Origin: CAVVSD01 sp963757125
GTDB lineage: Bacteria; Actinomycetota; Thermoleophilia; Solirubrobacterales; Solirubrobacteraceae
Length of the DNA: 64,000 bases
Direction: 5' to 3'
NCBI GenBank assembly: GCA_963757125.1
Contig: CAVWQP010000004.1
Coordinates: 310,001-374,000, forward strand
Shown here: positions 11,609 to 20,135 of the stretch, in pieces
How positions within the stretch are numbered: position 1 is the first letter of the stretch
Layout: each line of letters opens with the position of its first letter
Program-made: the position numbers and the translations under genes
Notes under the pieces: generated by a model
Told to the model about the DNA's origin: nothing
What the model saw: the letters and a program-made list of their open reading frames with translations, nothing else
The model's database searches: none

Positions 11609-13567
11609 GTGCGAGGCTGGCGACTGAAGCCGTTGCCGTTGACGTTGCTCGGTCTGACCCTGCTCGCCGAGATCGTCGCGGTCGCGCTCTCGGCCGGCCT
11701 CGAGCCCGCCTACGACACGTGGATGTACGCGCTGTGGGCGGTGATCGTCAGCGGCACCGGGGCACTGATCGCGTCGCGGCATCCGGAGAACCCGATCGGC
11801 TGGCTGTTCTGCGGATTCGCACTCCTCGGCGCCCTCGGCGACGGCGCGCAGGGCTGGGGGCTTCGGGCGGCCGCCGAGGGCTGGCCCGCCGGTGCGGTGG
11901 GGGACTGGATCGCGACGTGGATCTGGCTCCCCAGCGGACTGGGCTGGACGCTGACCTTCCTGCTGTTCCCCGACGGACGGCTGCCGGGTCGCCGCTGGCG
12001 GCCGGTGCCCTGGATCAGCGCCGCAGGGATGGTGCTGGCGATCGCCGGCTGGTCGCTGACGTCCGATCGCGACGCGGACTTCGCGAGCGGCCACAACCCG
12101 TTCGCGGTCGCCTGGCTCCCGACCCAGGCGCTGCTTGCCGTGGGCCTGGTCCTCTTCCTCGGCGCCTTCTTCGCATCGGCGGTCTCGCTCGCGCTCCGCC
12201 TGCGCCGCGCCCGCGGCATCGAGCGCCAGCAGCTCAAGTGGTTCGCGTTCGCGGCCGCGGTCGCGGTCGTGGTCCTCTCGGTCGACCTGGCCCTCTGGTA
12301 CATCACGCCACTGGCGGGCGTCGCCAGCGCGCTGGTGCTCATGGCGCTGCCGGTCGCTGCCGGTGTCGGGATCCTGCGATACCGCCTCTACGACATCGAT
12401 CTCGTCGTCAACCGCACGCTCGTGTACGCGACGCTGACGGTGCTGCTCGCCAGCGCCTACGCGGCGACGAGCCTGCTCCTCGGGACCGCGCTGGACCATG
12501 ACTCTGCCTGGGTCACGGCGGTGTCGACGCTCGTCGCGGCGGCGGCGTTCCGCCCGCTGCGCGCGCGGCTGCAGGCGGCGGTGGACCGCCGCTTCGATCC
12601 CGCGCGCGCGGACGCCCTGCGCCGGATCGCCGCCTTCCTGGAGGACCTGCGTGCCGGCCGCGCCACGCCCGAGTCGATCGAGCCGGTGCTCCGCGACGTG
12701 CTCGACGACCCGCAGGTGGAGCTGCGCTTCCTCGTCCCCGAGACGGGCGGCTACGTCGACACGCTGGGCGTCGAGCGGGCGAACCCGGCCGGCGACCGCC
12801 GCCTACGGGTGCCGATCGAGCCGATGGGCGTCGTGCTGTGCGACCCGGCCCGTCACGCCAACCCGGCTGCCGTCGCCGAGGTCGTCGCAGCGGGCGGCCT
12901 GGCCGTCGAGATCGCGCGGCTGCGCGTCGAGCTGCGGCGCCAGCTCAAGCAGGTCGAGGACTCCCGCGCCCGGATCGTCGCCGCCGGCTACGAGGAGCGC
13001 CGCCGGATCGAGCGCGACCTGCACGACGGCGCGCAGCAGCGCCTGGTGTCCGTCGGGCTGGCGCTGCGACACGCGCAGTTCGAGCTCGAGTCGGCGCCAC
13101 GCGAGCAGGTCGACAGGACGCTCGACGACGCCGTCGTGCAGATCACCGCCGTCATCGACGAGCTGCGCGAGCTGGCGCACGGGCTGCCGCCCTCACAGCT
13201 GGACTCCGGCCTCGCTGCCGCGTTGCGCGAGCTCGCCGCGCGCGCCCCCATGCCCGTCGAGGTCGACGCCCTGGACGAGCGGGTCGCACCCGGCGTCGAG
13301 GCCGCCGCCTACTTCATCGCCTGCGAAGGCCTGACGAACGTCGTCAAGCACGCCCGCGCGACCGCCGTCTCGCTGACCGCCGTGCGCGACAACGGCAGCC
13401 TCGTGGTCAGGGTCGCCGACGACGGCGTCGGCGGGGCCGCACCAGCGGACGGCTCGGGGCTCACGGGCCTCGCCGATCGCGTGCTCGCCGCCGGTGGGAC
13501 GTTCCGCGTCGACAGCGACGCCGGCAACGGGACCACCCTGGTCGCGGAGCTGCCGTGCGCGTCGTGA
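11609..13567 (+). CDS. Membrane histidine kinase, NarL/DesK class (HisKA_3)
   Basis: A 652-residue sensor kinase. About eight hydrophobic segments fill roughly residues 1-310. A linker follows, then the HisKA_3 H-box RIERDLHDGAQQRL with phosphoacceptor H472, and a HATPase_c domain with N-box CEGLTNVVKHAR and DDGVGG. GTG 11609 is chosen because the homology (RGWRLKPLPLTLLGL) starts there. The response-regulator gene overlaps the 3' end by 13 bases, so this is a two-component pair. The signal is probably membrane-borne; nothing identifies it. Confidence 0.88.
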   Translation: MRGWRLKPLPLTLLGLTLLAEIVAVALSAGLEPAYDTWMYALWAVIVSGTGALIASRHPENPIGWLFCGFALLGALGDGAQGWGLRAAAEGWPAGAVGDWIATWIWLPSGLGWTLTFLLFPDGRLPGRRWRPVPWISAAGMVLAIAGWSLTSDRDADFASGHNPFAVAWLPTQALLAVGLVLFLGAFFASAVSLALRLRRARGIERQQLKWFAFAAAVAVVVLSVDLALWYITPLAGVASALVLMALPVAAGVGILRYRLYDIDLVVNRTLVYATLTVLLASAYAATSLLLGTALDHDSAWVTAVSTLVAAAAFRPLRARLQAAVDRRFDPARADALRRIAAFLEDLRAGRATPESIEPVLRDVLDDPQVELRFLVPETGGYVDTLGVERANPAGDRRLRVPIEPMGVVLCDPARHANPAAVAEVVAAGGLAVEIARLRVELRRQLKQVEDSRARIVAAGYEERRRIERDLHDGAQQRLVSVGLALRHAQFELESAPREQVDRTLDDAVVQITAVIDELRELAHGLPPSQLDSGLAAALRELAARAPMPVEVDALDERVAPGVEAAAYFIACEGLTNVVKHARATAVSLTAVRDNGSLVVRVADDGVGGAAPADGSGLTGLADRVLAAGGTFRVDSDAGNGTTLVAELPCAS

Positions 13568-14203
13568 TCGCCGAGGACCAGGCGCTGCTCCGGGACGGCC
13601 TTGGGCGGCTGTTCACCGATCGCGGTCACCAGGTCGTCGCGTCGCTGGCGGACGCGGAGCGCCTCGGGACGCACCGTGACCGCCGAGCTCCCGGACCTCG
13701 TGGTCGTCGACGTCCGGATGCCGCCGACGTACACCGACGAGGGCGCCCGGGCGGCACGCGAGATCAAGGCCGCGCATCCGGACGTGGGCGTGCTCGTCCT
13801 GTCGCAGCACATCGAGACCACCCACGCGGTCGAGCTGGTGGCGCTCGGAGGCTTCGGCTACCTGCTCAAGGACCGCGTGCTCGAGGTCGCAGAGTTCCTC
13901 TCCGCCGCGCAGCGCGTCGCGGACGGCGGATCGGCGCTGGACCCGCAGGTCGTCGCGCGGCTGCTCTCGGCGCGCACGCAGGACGACCCCCTGGACGAGC
14001 TGACGCCGCGCGAGCGCGAGGTCCTCGAGCTCATGGCCCAGGGGCTGACGAACATGGGGATCGCCAAGCGCCTGTTCCTCAGCGAGCGGACGGTCGAGGC
14101 GCACGTGCGCCACGTGCTGCTCAAGCTCGGTGTCCCGGAGGGCGAGGATGCCCACCGGCGCGTGCTGGCGGTGCTGGCGCACGTGGCTGCGCGTCGGGCC
14201 TGA
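13555..14203 (+). CDS. NarL/LuxR-type response regulator, frameshifted
   Basis: Receiver plus LuxR helix-turn-helix. The receiver acidic pair is E7-D8 and the phosphoacceptor D52 in VVVDVRMP, with LLKDR later. The output helices are LTPREREVLELMAQGLTNMG and LSERTVEAHVRHVL. The frame from GTG 13555 reads VVASLADAERLG and then shifts by one base at about 13668-13672. Deleting the A of GGGACGC restores a 215-residue protein. The partner kinase overlaps upstream. The final 83 bases overlap the converging PAP2 gene. Confidence 0.82.
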
Positions 14204-14981
14204 CCGCCGCGCCGAACCGCAGCAGCCGCCCGCCGAACGCGATCGAGCACGCGGCGAACCACGCCCAGCCGAGGGCGAGCCCGGCCAGCACGTCGGTCAG
14301 CCAGTGCACCCCGAGCAGGACGCGCGACGACGCGATCGCGACCGCGAGGCCCGCGGCCGCGCCGGAGAGCGCGATGCGCACGCGACGGCTGCGACCACGG
14401 GAGAGCAGCAGCGCCGCCGCGGCGAAGAACGCGGCCGACCACGACGAGTGACCGCTGGGGAACGACGGCCCGAGGGTCTCGGCGATCGGGTCGATCGTCG
14501 GGCGGACCCGGTCGGCGAGGTGCTTGATCGTCGTGGTGATCAGGCCGTTGCCGCCGACGACGATGAGGAGGAACGGCGCCACCCAGCGACTGCGGGTGCG
14601 GGCCGTCTCGACGATCGCGAGGATCACCGCCAGCCCCGTGATGACGCCGGGCTTGCCCAGGGTCGTGAACGCCTCGAGCACGTCGTGCGTGAACGGCGTG
14701 CTGTGCGTCGCGCCCCAGTCCGCCGCCCGCGTGTCCACGCCGAGCCCGCCGTCGGCTTTGCGCACGAGGAAGGCCAGGACGGCGAGCACGAGCCCGCCGC
14801 CGGCGAGCACGATCAGCGCGAGGCTGAGGGCGAGCCCCGTCGCCGCCTCGGGGTCGAAGCGGGCCGCGAATCCCAGGCGTGGCGGGCCGTCACGGCCACC
14901 CGGCCGCGAGAAGCGGGCCGCCGCGAACGCCACGAGGGCGCCGACCGCCGCAGAGATGATGACTAGAGCAACGAGGGGCAT
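14121..14981 (-). CDS. PAP2-family phosphatase (membrane lipid phosphatase)
   Basis: A 286-residue membrane phosphatase with all three PAP2 motifs: KHLADRVRP (C1), PSGHS (C2) and SRVLLGVHWLTDV (C3), between about six membrane helices. It probably acts on phosphatidic acid, undecaprenyl diphosphate or similar lipids. ATG 14981 is used because upstream in-frame sequence is not hydrophobic or conserved. The C-terminus (about 35 proline/arginine-rich residues) overlaps the response regulator and may be a run-on tail. Confidence 0.85.
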   Translation of the reverse strand: MPLVALVIISAAVGALVAFAAARFSRPGGRDGPPRLGFAARFDPEAATGLALSLALIVLAGGGLVLAVLAFLVRKADGGLGVDTRAADWGATHSTPFTHDVLEAFTTLGKPGVITGLAVILAIVETARTRSRWVAPFLLIVVGGNGLITTTIKHLADRVRPTIDPIAETLGPSFPSGHSSWSAAFFAAAALLLSRGRSRRVRIALSGAAAGLAVAIASSRVLLGVHWLTDVLAGLALGWAWFAACSIAFGGRLLRFGAAVRPDAQPRAPAPPARAGGHPRPPGHRA

Positions 14982-15027
14982 GGGTATGCGTGAGTCCGCG
15001 CAGCGTTGACTGCGTACCCATCGGATC

Positions 15028-15035
15028 AAGGAGGG
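15028..15035 (+). promoter_or_regulatory. Strong Shine-Dalgarno AAGGAGGG selecting a TTG start
   Basis: AAGGAGGG lies six bases before TTG 15042. This is one of the few strong ribosome-binding sites in the window and it decides the start of the second PAP2 gene over an upstream in-frame TTG at 15006. Confidence 0.7.
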
Positions 15036-15041
15036 ATTCGG

Positions 15042-15843
15042 TTGGACGACTCTGACGACCGCGGCTGTCCCGTGCTGCACGCACGCGAGGGAGGGCTCGC
15101 GGAGCGTTTCGCAGGCAACTTCGGCTCAGCCCACCCCGCGGCCGTGTTCGCCGCGGCACTCGTATGCGGCTACGTGGCGCTCGTCGCCGCGTCGGTCCTG
15201 CTCGCCCTCTTCGTCACGGACGTGCTCGTGAAGGTCGGCGGCATCGGGAACGCCGACGAGAGCGCGATCGTCTCGATCGTCGCCGACCGAACGCCGTTCC
15301 TGACCGATGCGTCGGGCGTCGGATTCCGCGGTGGGGGGCGCCCCGGTCCTGCCGATCCTCGTCGCGCTGATCGCGATCGTGTTCGCCATCCAGCGCCGCT
15401 GGCGCATCGCCGCGTTCGCCGTCTTCGTCCTCGTCGTCGAGTCGGCGACCTACCGCGTGACGTCGTTGGTCGTCCCGCGCGATCGCCCGCACGTGCACCG
15501 TCTCGAGGACCTGCCCGCGAACGCGAGCTATCCCTCGGGGCACACCGCCGCGTCGATCGCGGTGTACGCCGGGCTCGTGCTGCTCCTGACGTCGGCGATC
15601 CCGAACCGCAAGCTGCGCATCGCGGCGTGGGTCATGGCGATCGTGCTGCCGCTCTTCGTCGCGTTCTCGCGCATGTACCGCGGCATGCACCACCCACTCG
15701 ACGTGGCCGGCGGCGCGCTCGTCGGCGTCGGCGCGGTGGTCGTCCTGTTGTTCGCCTGCCGCGCCGCGGAGGCCGCGGCACACTCGACCGCCCGCAGCCG
15801 CAGCGGCGTCGCGCGCCGCGGCCGGATGCGGGCGGCGGCATGA
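15042..15843 (+). CDS. Second PAP2-family phosphatase, frameshifted
   Basis: A polytopic phosphatase with PAP2 motifs C2 (YPSGHT) and C3 (SRMYRGMHHPLDV). C1 is atypical: VVPRDRP keeps the Arg-Pro but lacks the usual lysine. The frame from TTG 15042 runs through IVADRTPFLTDASGVG, then shifts by one base at about 15312-15318. Removing the second T of GGATTCC gives GGATCC and restores SAVGGAPVLPILVAL and a 266-residue protein. It overlaps the diacylglycerol kinase-like gene (ATGA), so the two probably work together on lipid phosphates. Confidence 0.78.
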
Positions 15844-16727
15844 GGATCGCGGTGGTCGCACACGCGGAGAAGCGTCTCGGCGGTGGGCTGGCGGAGCTGC
15901 GCCGCGTGCTCGAGGCCCGCGGCGTGACCGACCCGCTCTGGTACGAGGTGCCGAAGGCCAAGCGCGCACCCGACGCCGCGCAGCGGGCGCTCGACGAGGG
16001 CGCCGACCTCGTCTTCGCATGGGGCGGCGACGGCACCGTCCGGCGCTGCCTCGGGGTGCTGGCCGGCACCGGCGCGTGCCTCGCGGTGATCCCGGCCGGG
16101 ACGGCGAACCTCTTCGCGACGAACCTCGGCATCCCCGCCGACATCGAGGAGGCCGTGGCGATCGGCCTCGACGGCAAGCGCAGGCGCCTCGACGTCGGCA
16201 GCTTCTCGGGCGAGCGCTTCGGCGTGATGGCCGGCGTCGGCTTCGACGCAGAGATGATCCGCGGGTCCGACGACCTCAAGGAGCGCCTCGGCCGCCTGGC
16301 CTACGTCTGGAGCGGCTCGCGGAACCTCCGCGAGGACGCGTTCGGGGCGGAGATCCGCGTCGACGGCATGGACTGGTTCGACGGGCGGGCGACGTGCATC
16401 CTGCTCGGCAACGTCGGGGACCTGTTCGGCGGCGTGACCGTCTTCCCCGACGCGCAGCCCGACGACGGCCAGCTCGAGCTCGGCGTCGTGACGGCGGAGG
16501 GCGTCGTGCAGTGGGCGCGCACGCTCGCGCGCACCGCAGCCGGGGATCCCACGCTCTCCCCGTTCGTGCGGGCGACGAGGGCACGCGAGGTGAAGGTCCG
16601 GCTCGATCGCAAGGTGCGCTACGAGCTCGACGGCGGGGACCGGACGAAACTGAAGAAGTTCAAGGTCGAGGTCGAGCCGGGAGCGCTGCAGGTGTGCGTT
16701 CCCCGCGGGCCTCGCGAGGGGGGATGA
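15840..16727 (+). CDS. Diacylglycerol/lipid kinase family protein
   Basis: A 295-residue DAGK-catalytic-domain protein with the nucleotide motif WGGDGTVRRC at residues 61-70 and PAGTANLFATNLGIP. These kinases phosphorylate diacylglycerol, sphingoid bases or related lipids at the membrane face. It is bracketed by a PAP2 phosphatase (4-base overlap upstream) and a DUF1206 membrane protein (4-base overlap downstream). Pairing a lipid kinase with a lipid phosphatase suggests phosphatidate turnover. Confidence 0.85.
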   Translation: MRIAVVAHAEKRLGGGLAELRRVLEARGVTDPLWYEVPKAKRAPDAAQRALDEGADLVFAWGGDGTVRRCLGVLAGTGACLAVIPAGTANLFATNLGIPADIEEAVAIGLDGKRRRLDVGSFSGERFGVMAGVGFDAEMIRGSDDLKERLGRLAYVWSGSRNLREDAFGAEIRVDGMDWFDGRATCILLGNVGDLFGGVTVFPDAQPDDGQLELGVVTAEGVVQWARTLARTAAGDPTLSPFVRATRAREVKVRLDRKVRYELDGGDRTKLKKFKVEVEPGALQVCVPRGPREGG

Positions 16728-17578
16728 CGACGGTGAGCATGGCGACGAAGGGTGGTGCGCCGGCCCGCGAGGCCGAGCGCCAGGGAGAACGTGTCGCGCG
16801 CAGCGACGGCTTCGAAGGACTGGCGCGCGCCGGCCTCGTGGCCCGCGGCGTCGTGTACGGGATCATCGGGATCCTCGCGTTGAAGCTCGCGCTGGGCGAC
16901 GGCGGCGAGGCGACCAACCAGCAGGGCGCGCTGCAGACGATCGCGCAGGGGCCGTTCGGGAAGGTGCTCCTCGCGCTCATGGCCATCGGCCTGATCGGCT
17001 ACGCCGCCTGGCGCCTCATCCGCGCCGCCCTCGGCCACGGGCCCGAGCAGAGCGACGACACGAAGGACCGCGTCGCCGGCTTCGTGAGCGGCATCGCCTA
17101 CGCGGCGCTGTGCGTGACGGCGCTGCAGATCCTCTTCGGCTCCGGCAGCAGCGGCGGCCCGAGCAACAACCCGGGCGGGACCACGGGCGGCGTGCTCGAC
17201 TGGCCCGCCGGCCAGGTGATCGTCGTCATCGCCGGGCTCGTCTTCATCGGCGTCGGGCTCGACCAGGCGCGCAAGGGCCTCAAGAAGGAGTTCCTCGAGG
17301 ACTCCAAGACGGAGGAGATGAGCTCCGAGGTCCGCAAGGCGTTCACCGCGATCGGCGTGTCGGGCCACGTCGCCCGCGCGATCGTGTTCGCGCTCGTCGG
17401 CTGGTTCCTCATCCGCGCGGCCATCGAGTACGACCCCGACAAGGCGGTCGGGCTGGACGGCGCGCTGGCCGAGCTGGGCAAGGCCGCGTACGGGCCGATC
17501 CTGCTGGGCATCGTCGCCGCGGGCCTCATCTGCTTCGCGGCGTACTCGGTCGCCGACGGCCGCTACCGGAGGGTCTAG
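16724..17578 (+). CDS. DUF1206 membrane protein
   Basis: A 284-residue protein made of three DUF1206 repeats, each a pair of membrane helices around GLVARGVVYGIIGILAL, GFVSGIAYAALCVTALQIL and GVSGHVARAIVFALVGWFL. The function of DUF1206 is unknown. ATG 16724 follows GAGGGGGG, a good ribosome site, and overlaps the kinase stop; ATG 16739 is an alternative. Last gene of the lipid operon. Its stop overlaps the P450 stop on the other strand. Confidence 0.85.
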   Translation: MTTVSMATKGGAPAREAERQGERVARSDGFEGLARAGLVARGVVYGIIGILALKLALGDGGEATNQQGALQTIAQGPFGKVLLALMAIGLIGYAAWRLIRAALGHGPEQSDDTKDRVAGFVSGIAYAALCVTALQILFGSGSSGGPSNNPGGTTGGVLDWPAGQVIVVIAGLVFIGVGLDQARKGLKKEFLEDSKTEEMSSEVRKAFTAIGVSGHVARAIVFALVGWFLIRAAIEYDPDKAVGLDGALAELGKAAYGPILLGIVAAGLICFAAYSVADGRYRRV

Positions 17579-18768
17579 GCCGGCGTCAGGCGGACCGGCA
17601 GACGGTCGATGGCGTGCACGCCCTGGTTGAGCTTGTACACCGCCGCGCCGAGCAGCTCGATGCGCTCGACGCGGCGGGCGAGCTCGGCGACAAGTGACAC
17701 GCCCTCGATCCGCGCGACGGCCTGCCCGACGCACGCGTGGATGCCGTAGCCGAGGCCGACGTGGCCCGCGCTCTTGCGGGTGATGTCGAAGCGGTCCGGG
17801 TCCTCCCAGCGGCGCGGGTCCCGGTTCGCCGGCAGCTGCAGCACGAGGACCAGCGCCCCCTCCGGCAGGCGCACGCCGCCCAGCTCGGTCGCACGGGTCG
17901 TCATCCGCCCGCCGATCCGGGCGGGGCTCTGGAAGCGCAGGTTCTCCTCGAACGCCGCGCGCGCGAGCGACGGGTCCTCGCGCAGCAGGTCCCACTGGTC
18001 GGGGAACTCCGCCATCGCCTTCAGCAGGCTGGTGATCGAGAAGATCGTCGTGTCCGAGCCCGCCGAGTACAGGGTCTTGACGAGCAGCTCGGCCTCGAGC
18101 TCGGTGATCTCGCCGGCGTCGGCCGACGCGTAGATCGCGGCTCCGATGCCGTCCGGCGCCAGCACGTCGCGCCGGCAGGAGCGCTCGACGTAGGCGATCG
18201 CCTCGGCGCCCTCGCGCACGCCCTTCTCCCACAGCTCGTTGCGCGGTCCGAAGACCTGGAAGACCGCGTCACCGAACTCCATGAGGAAGTGGCGGCCCTC
18301 CTGCGGCATCCCGATCATGTCCGGGAACACCTGGAGCACGTACCGCGCCGAGAGGTCCTTGTAGCCGTCGAGCTCCACCGGGCCGTCCGCGAGCAGCTCC
18401 TCCACGAGCGAGGCCGCCGCGCCGCGGAAGTCCTCGCCCATCTTGCGCATCGCCGGGCCCGAGAGGACGCGCTGGATCGACGCCCGCACCCGCGTGTGGA
18501 CGGGCGGGTCGCTCGTCAGGAGCACCTCGGGGCGGATCGACGCCGGGTCGTAGAACGGGCGCCCCTCGGAGGAGTAGGTCTCCCAGTCCTTGAGGACCTC
18601 CTGCACCTCCGCGTGCCGCGCCACCACCCAGATGTCGTACTGCGGCAGGTACACGACGGGACCGACCTCGCGCAGCAGCGAGTCGTGGTGGATCGCGTCG
18701 AGGATCGCCTCGTGCGAGAACGGGTCGATGTCGCTGACGTACGGCGGATCGATCGCCTGCGTGCCCAT
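17575..18768 (-). CDS. Cytochrome P450
   Basis: A 397-residue soluble bacterial P450. The I-helix oxygen motif AGSDTT is at residues 236-241 and ExxR at E275-R278. The haem-ligand loop LGYGIHACVG carries C346. The loop normally begins with Phe (FGxGxHxCxG); here it is Leu339, a rare substitution. No ferredoxin or reductase gene is adjacent. The start ATG 18768 has a TAGCAT -10 box six bases upstream. Substrate unknown. Confidence 0.9.
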   Translation of the reverse strand: MGTQAIDPPYVSDIDPFSHEAILDAIHHDSLLREVGPVVYLPQYDIWVVARHAEVQEVLKDWETYSSEGRPFYDPASIRPEVLLTSDPPVHTRVRASIQRVLSGPAMRKMGEDFRGAAASLVEELLADGPVELDGYKDLSARYVLQVFPDMIGMPQEGRHFLMEFGDAVFQVFGPRNELWEKGVREGAEAIAYVERSCRRDVLAPDGIGAAIYASADAGEITELEAELLVKTLYSAGSDTTIFSITSLLKAMAEFPDQWDLLREDPSLARAAFEENLRFQSPARIGGRMTTRATELGGVRLPEGALVLVLQLPANRDPRRWEDPDRFDITRKSAGHVGLGYGIHACVGQAVARIEGVSLVAELARRVERIELLGAAVYKLNQGVHAIDRLPVRLTPA

Positions 18769-18774
18769 CCGCGG

Positions 18775-18780
18775 ATGCTA
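18775..18780 (-). promoter_or_regulatory. -10 box TAGCAT, leaderless (P450)
   Basis: Minus-strand TAGCAT, six bases (CCGCGG), then ATG 18768. The 41-bp divergent gap to the PLP gene therefore holds both promoters. Confidence 0.55.
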
Positions 18781-18809
18781 CGGGCCCAGCGGTCCGGGAT
18801 ACTGCGGGG

Positions 18810-19928
18810 GTGAGGATGCCCCCGAACGGTCTCGAGAGCATCGGTTCGCGGGAGTGGTGCAACGAGTCGGTCCGTCGCATCGAAGCGGACGCCAACCGCT
18901 CCGCCGACACCCACCTGCACGTCTTCCCGCTGCCCCCGGACTGGGGCATCGATCTCTACCTGAAGGACGAGTCCGTCCACCCGACCGGCTCGCTGAAGCA
19001 CCGGCTCGCGCGGTCGCTGTTCCTCTACGGCCTGTGCAACGGCTGGATCACCGAGCGCACGACGCTCGTCGAGGCCTCGAGCGGCTCGACGGCCGTGTCC
19101 GAGGCGTACTTCGCCCGGTTCCTGGGCCTCCCGTTCGTCGCGGTCATGCCGGCGTCCACCAGCCCGGAGAAGATCCGGCTCATCGAGGCCCAGGGCGGCT
19201 CGTGCCACCTCGTCGACGACCCGCGCACGATGGTCGCCGAGGCACGGCGCCTGGCGGCCGAGACCGACGGGCACTTCCTCGACCAGTTCACCTACGCCGA
19301 GCGCGCGATGGACTGGCGCTCGAACAACAACATCGCGGAGTCGATCTTCGCCCAGATGACGCTGGAGCGCCACCCGATCCCCCGGTGGGTCGTGGTCGGC
19401 GCGGGGACCGGCGGGACCAGCGCGACGATCGGCCGCTACACGCGCCTCATGCAGTACGCGACGCAGCTGTGCGTCGTCGATCCCGAGGACTCGATCTTCT
19501 ACTCGCGCTGGGCGGGGGATCCGTCGACGTTCACCGGCCGGCCCTCCCGCATCGAGGGCATCGGGCGCCAGAACGCCGAGCCGTCCTTCCTGCCCAGCGT
19601 CGTCGACCTCATGATCCAGGTCCCCGACGCCGCGTCGATCGCGACGATGCGCCTCGTGCGCGAGCGGACGCGGCGCAGCGTCGGCGGCTCGACGGGGACG
19701 AACGTCTGGGGCTCGCTGCTGCTCGTCGCCCAGATGCTCGCCGAGGGTCAGCGGGGCAGCGTCGTCACGCTCATCTGCGACGGCGGCGACCGCTACGCGG
19801 GCACGTACTACGACGACGCGTGGGTCGCCGACCAGGGCATGGAGCTCGGGCCCTACGAGGAGGCGCTCGAGAGCTTCCTCGAGCAGGGTGCGTTCCCCGC
19901 GGCGCGGGTGAGCCCTAGACCTCGGTGA
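18810..19928 (+). CDS. PLP-dependent cysteine synthase/desulfhydrase (Cds1-like)
   Basis: A 372-residue fold-type II PLP enzyme. The Schiff-base lysine lies in PTGSLKHRLA, the substrate loop in EASSGSTAVSEA and the PLP-phosphate loop in GTGGTSATIGRY. The C-terminal stretch (GGSTGTNVWG and ICDGGDRYAGTYYDDAW) resembles the actinobacterial Cds1 group, which releases sulfide from cysteine, more than CysK. Start GTG 18810, with ATG 18816 possible. The 3' end overlaps the converging DUF1059 gene by 14 bases. Confidence 0.8.
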   Translation: MRMPPNGLESIGSREWCNESVRRIEADANRSADTHLHVFPLPPDWGIDLYLKDESVHPTGSLKHRLARSLFLYGLCNGWITERTTLVEASSGSTAVSEAYFARFLGLPFVAVMPASTSPEKIRLIEAQGGSCHLVDDPRTMVAEARRLAAETDGHFLDQFTYAERAMDWRSNNNIAESIFAQMTLERHPIPRWVVVGAGTGGTSATIGRYTRLMQYATQLCVVDPEDSIFYSRWAGDPSTFTGRPSRIEGIGRQNAEPSFLPSVVDLMIQVPDAASIATMRLVRERTRRSVGGSTGTNVWGSLLLVAQMLAEGQRGSVVTLICDGGDRYAGTYYDDAWVADQGMELGPYEEALESFLEQGAFPAARVSPRPR

Positions 19929-20088
19929 TCACGCCGTGGATCTGCTCCACGACCTCGGGCGGGACCTCGTCCATCCCGTGAGCGTCACGCGCGTGGGACT
20001 GGATCTCCGCGAACAGCTCGGTGTCGTCCTCATTGCGCGTCACCCACTCGCATCCCAGGACCACATCGCCGCACTTGAACTGCTTCAT
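19915..20088 (-). CDS. DUF1059 small protein
   Basis: A 57-residue protein beginning MKQFKCGDVVLGCEW and ending HGMDEVPPEVVEQIHG. Both ends are characteristic of DUF1059: two N-terminal cysteines (C6, C13) and a conserved C-terminal half. Function unknown; often found in actinobacteria near stress or regulatory genes. AGGAG lies nine bases upstream of ATG 20088. It faces the class II amidotransferase gene divergently. Confidence 0.8.
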   Translation of the reverse strand: MKQFKCGDVVLGCEWVTRNEDDTELFAEIQSHARDAHGMDEVPPEVVEQIHGVITEV

Positions 20089-20123
20089 AAGGGGAGGCTC
20101 CTGACCCGGATGAGTGGCGCATG

Positions 20124-20129
20124 TACGCT
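20124..20129 (+). promoter_or_regulatory. -10 box TACGCT, leaderless
   Basis: TACGCT, six bases (CGAACC), then GTG 20136. It independently supports GTG 20136 as the start. Confidence 0.6.
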
Positions 20130-20135
20130 CGAACC

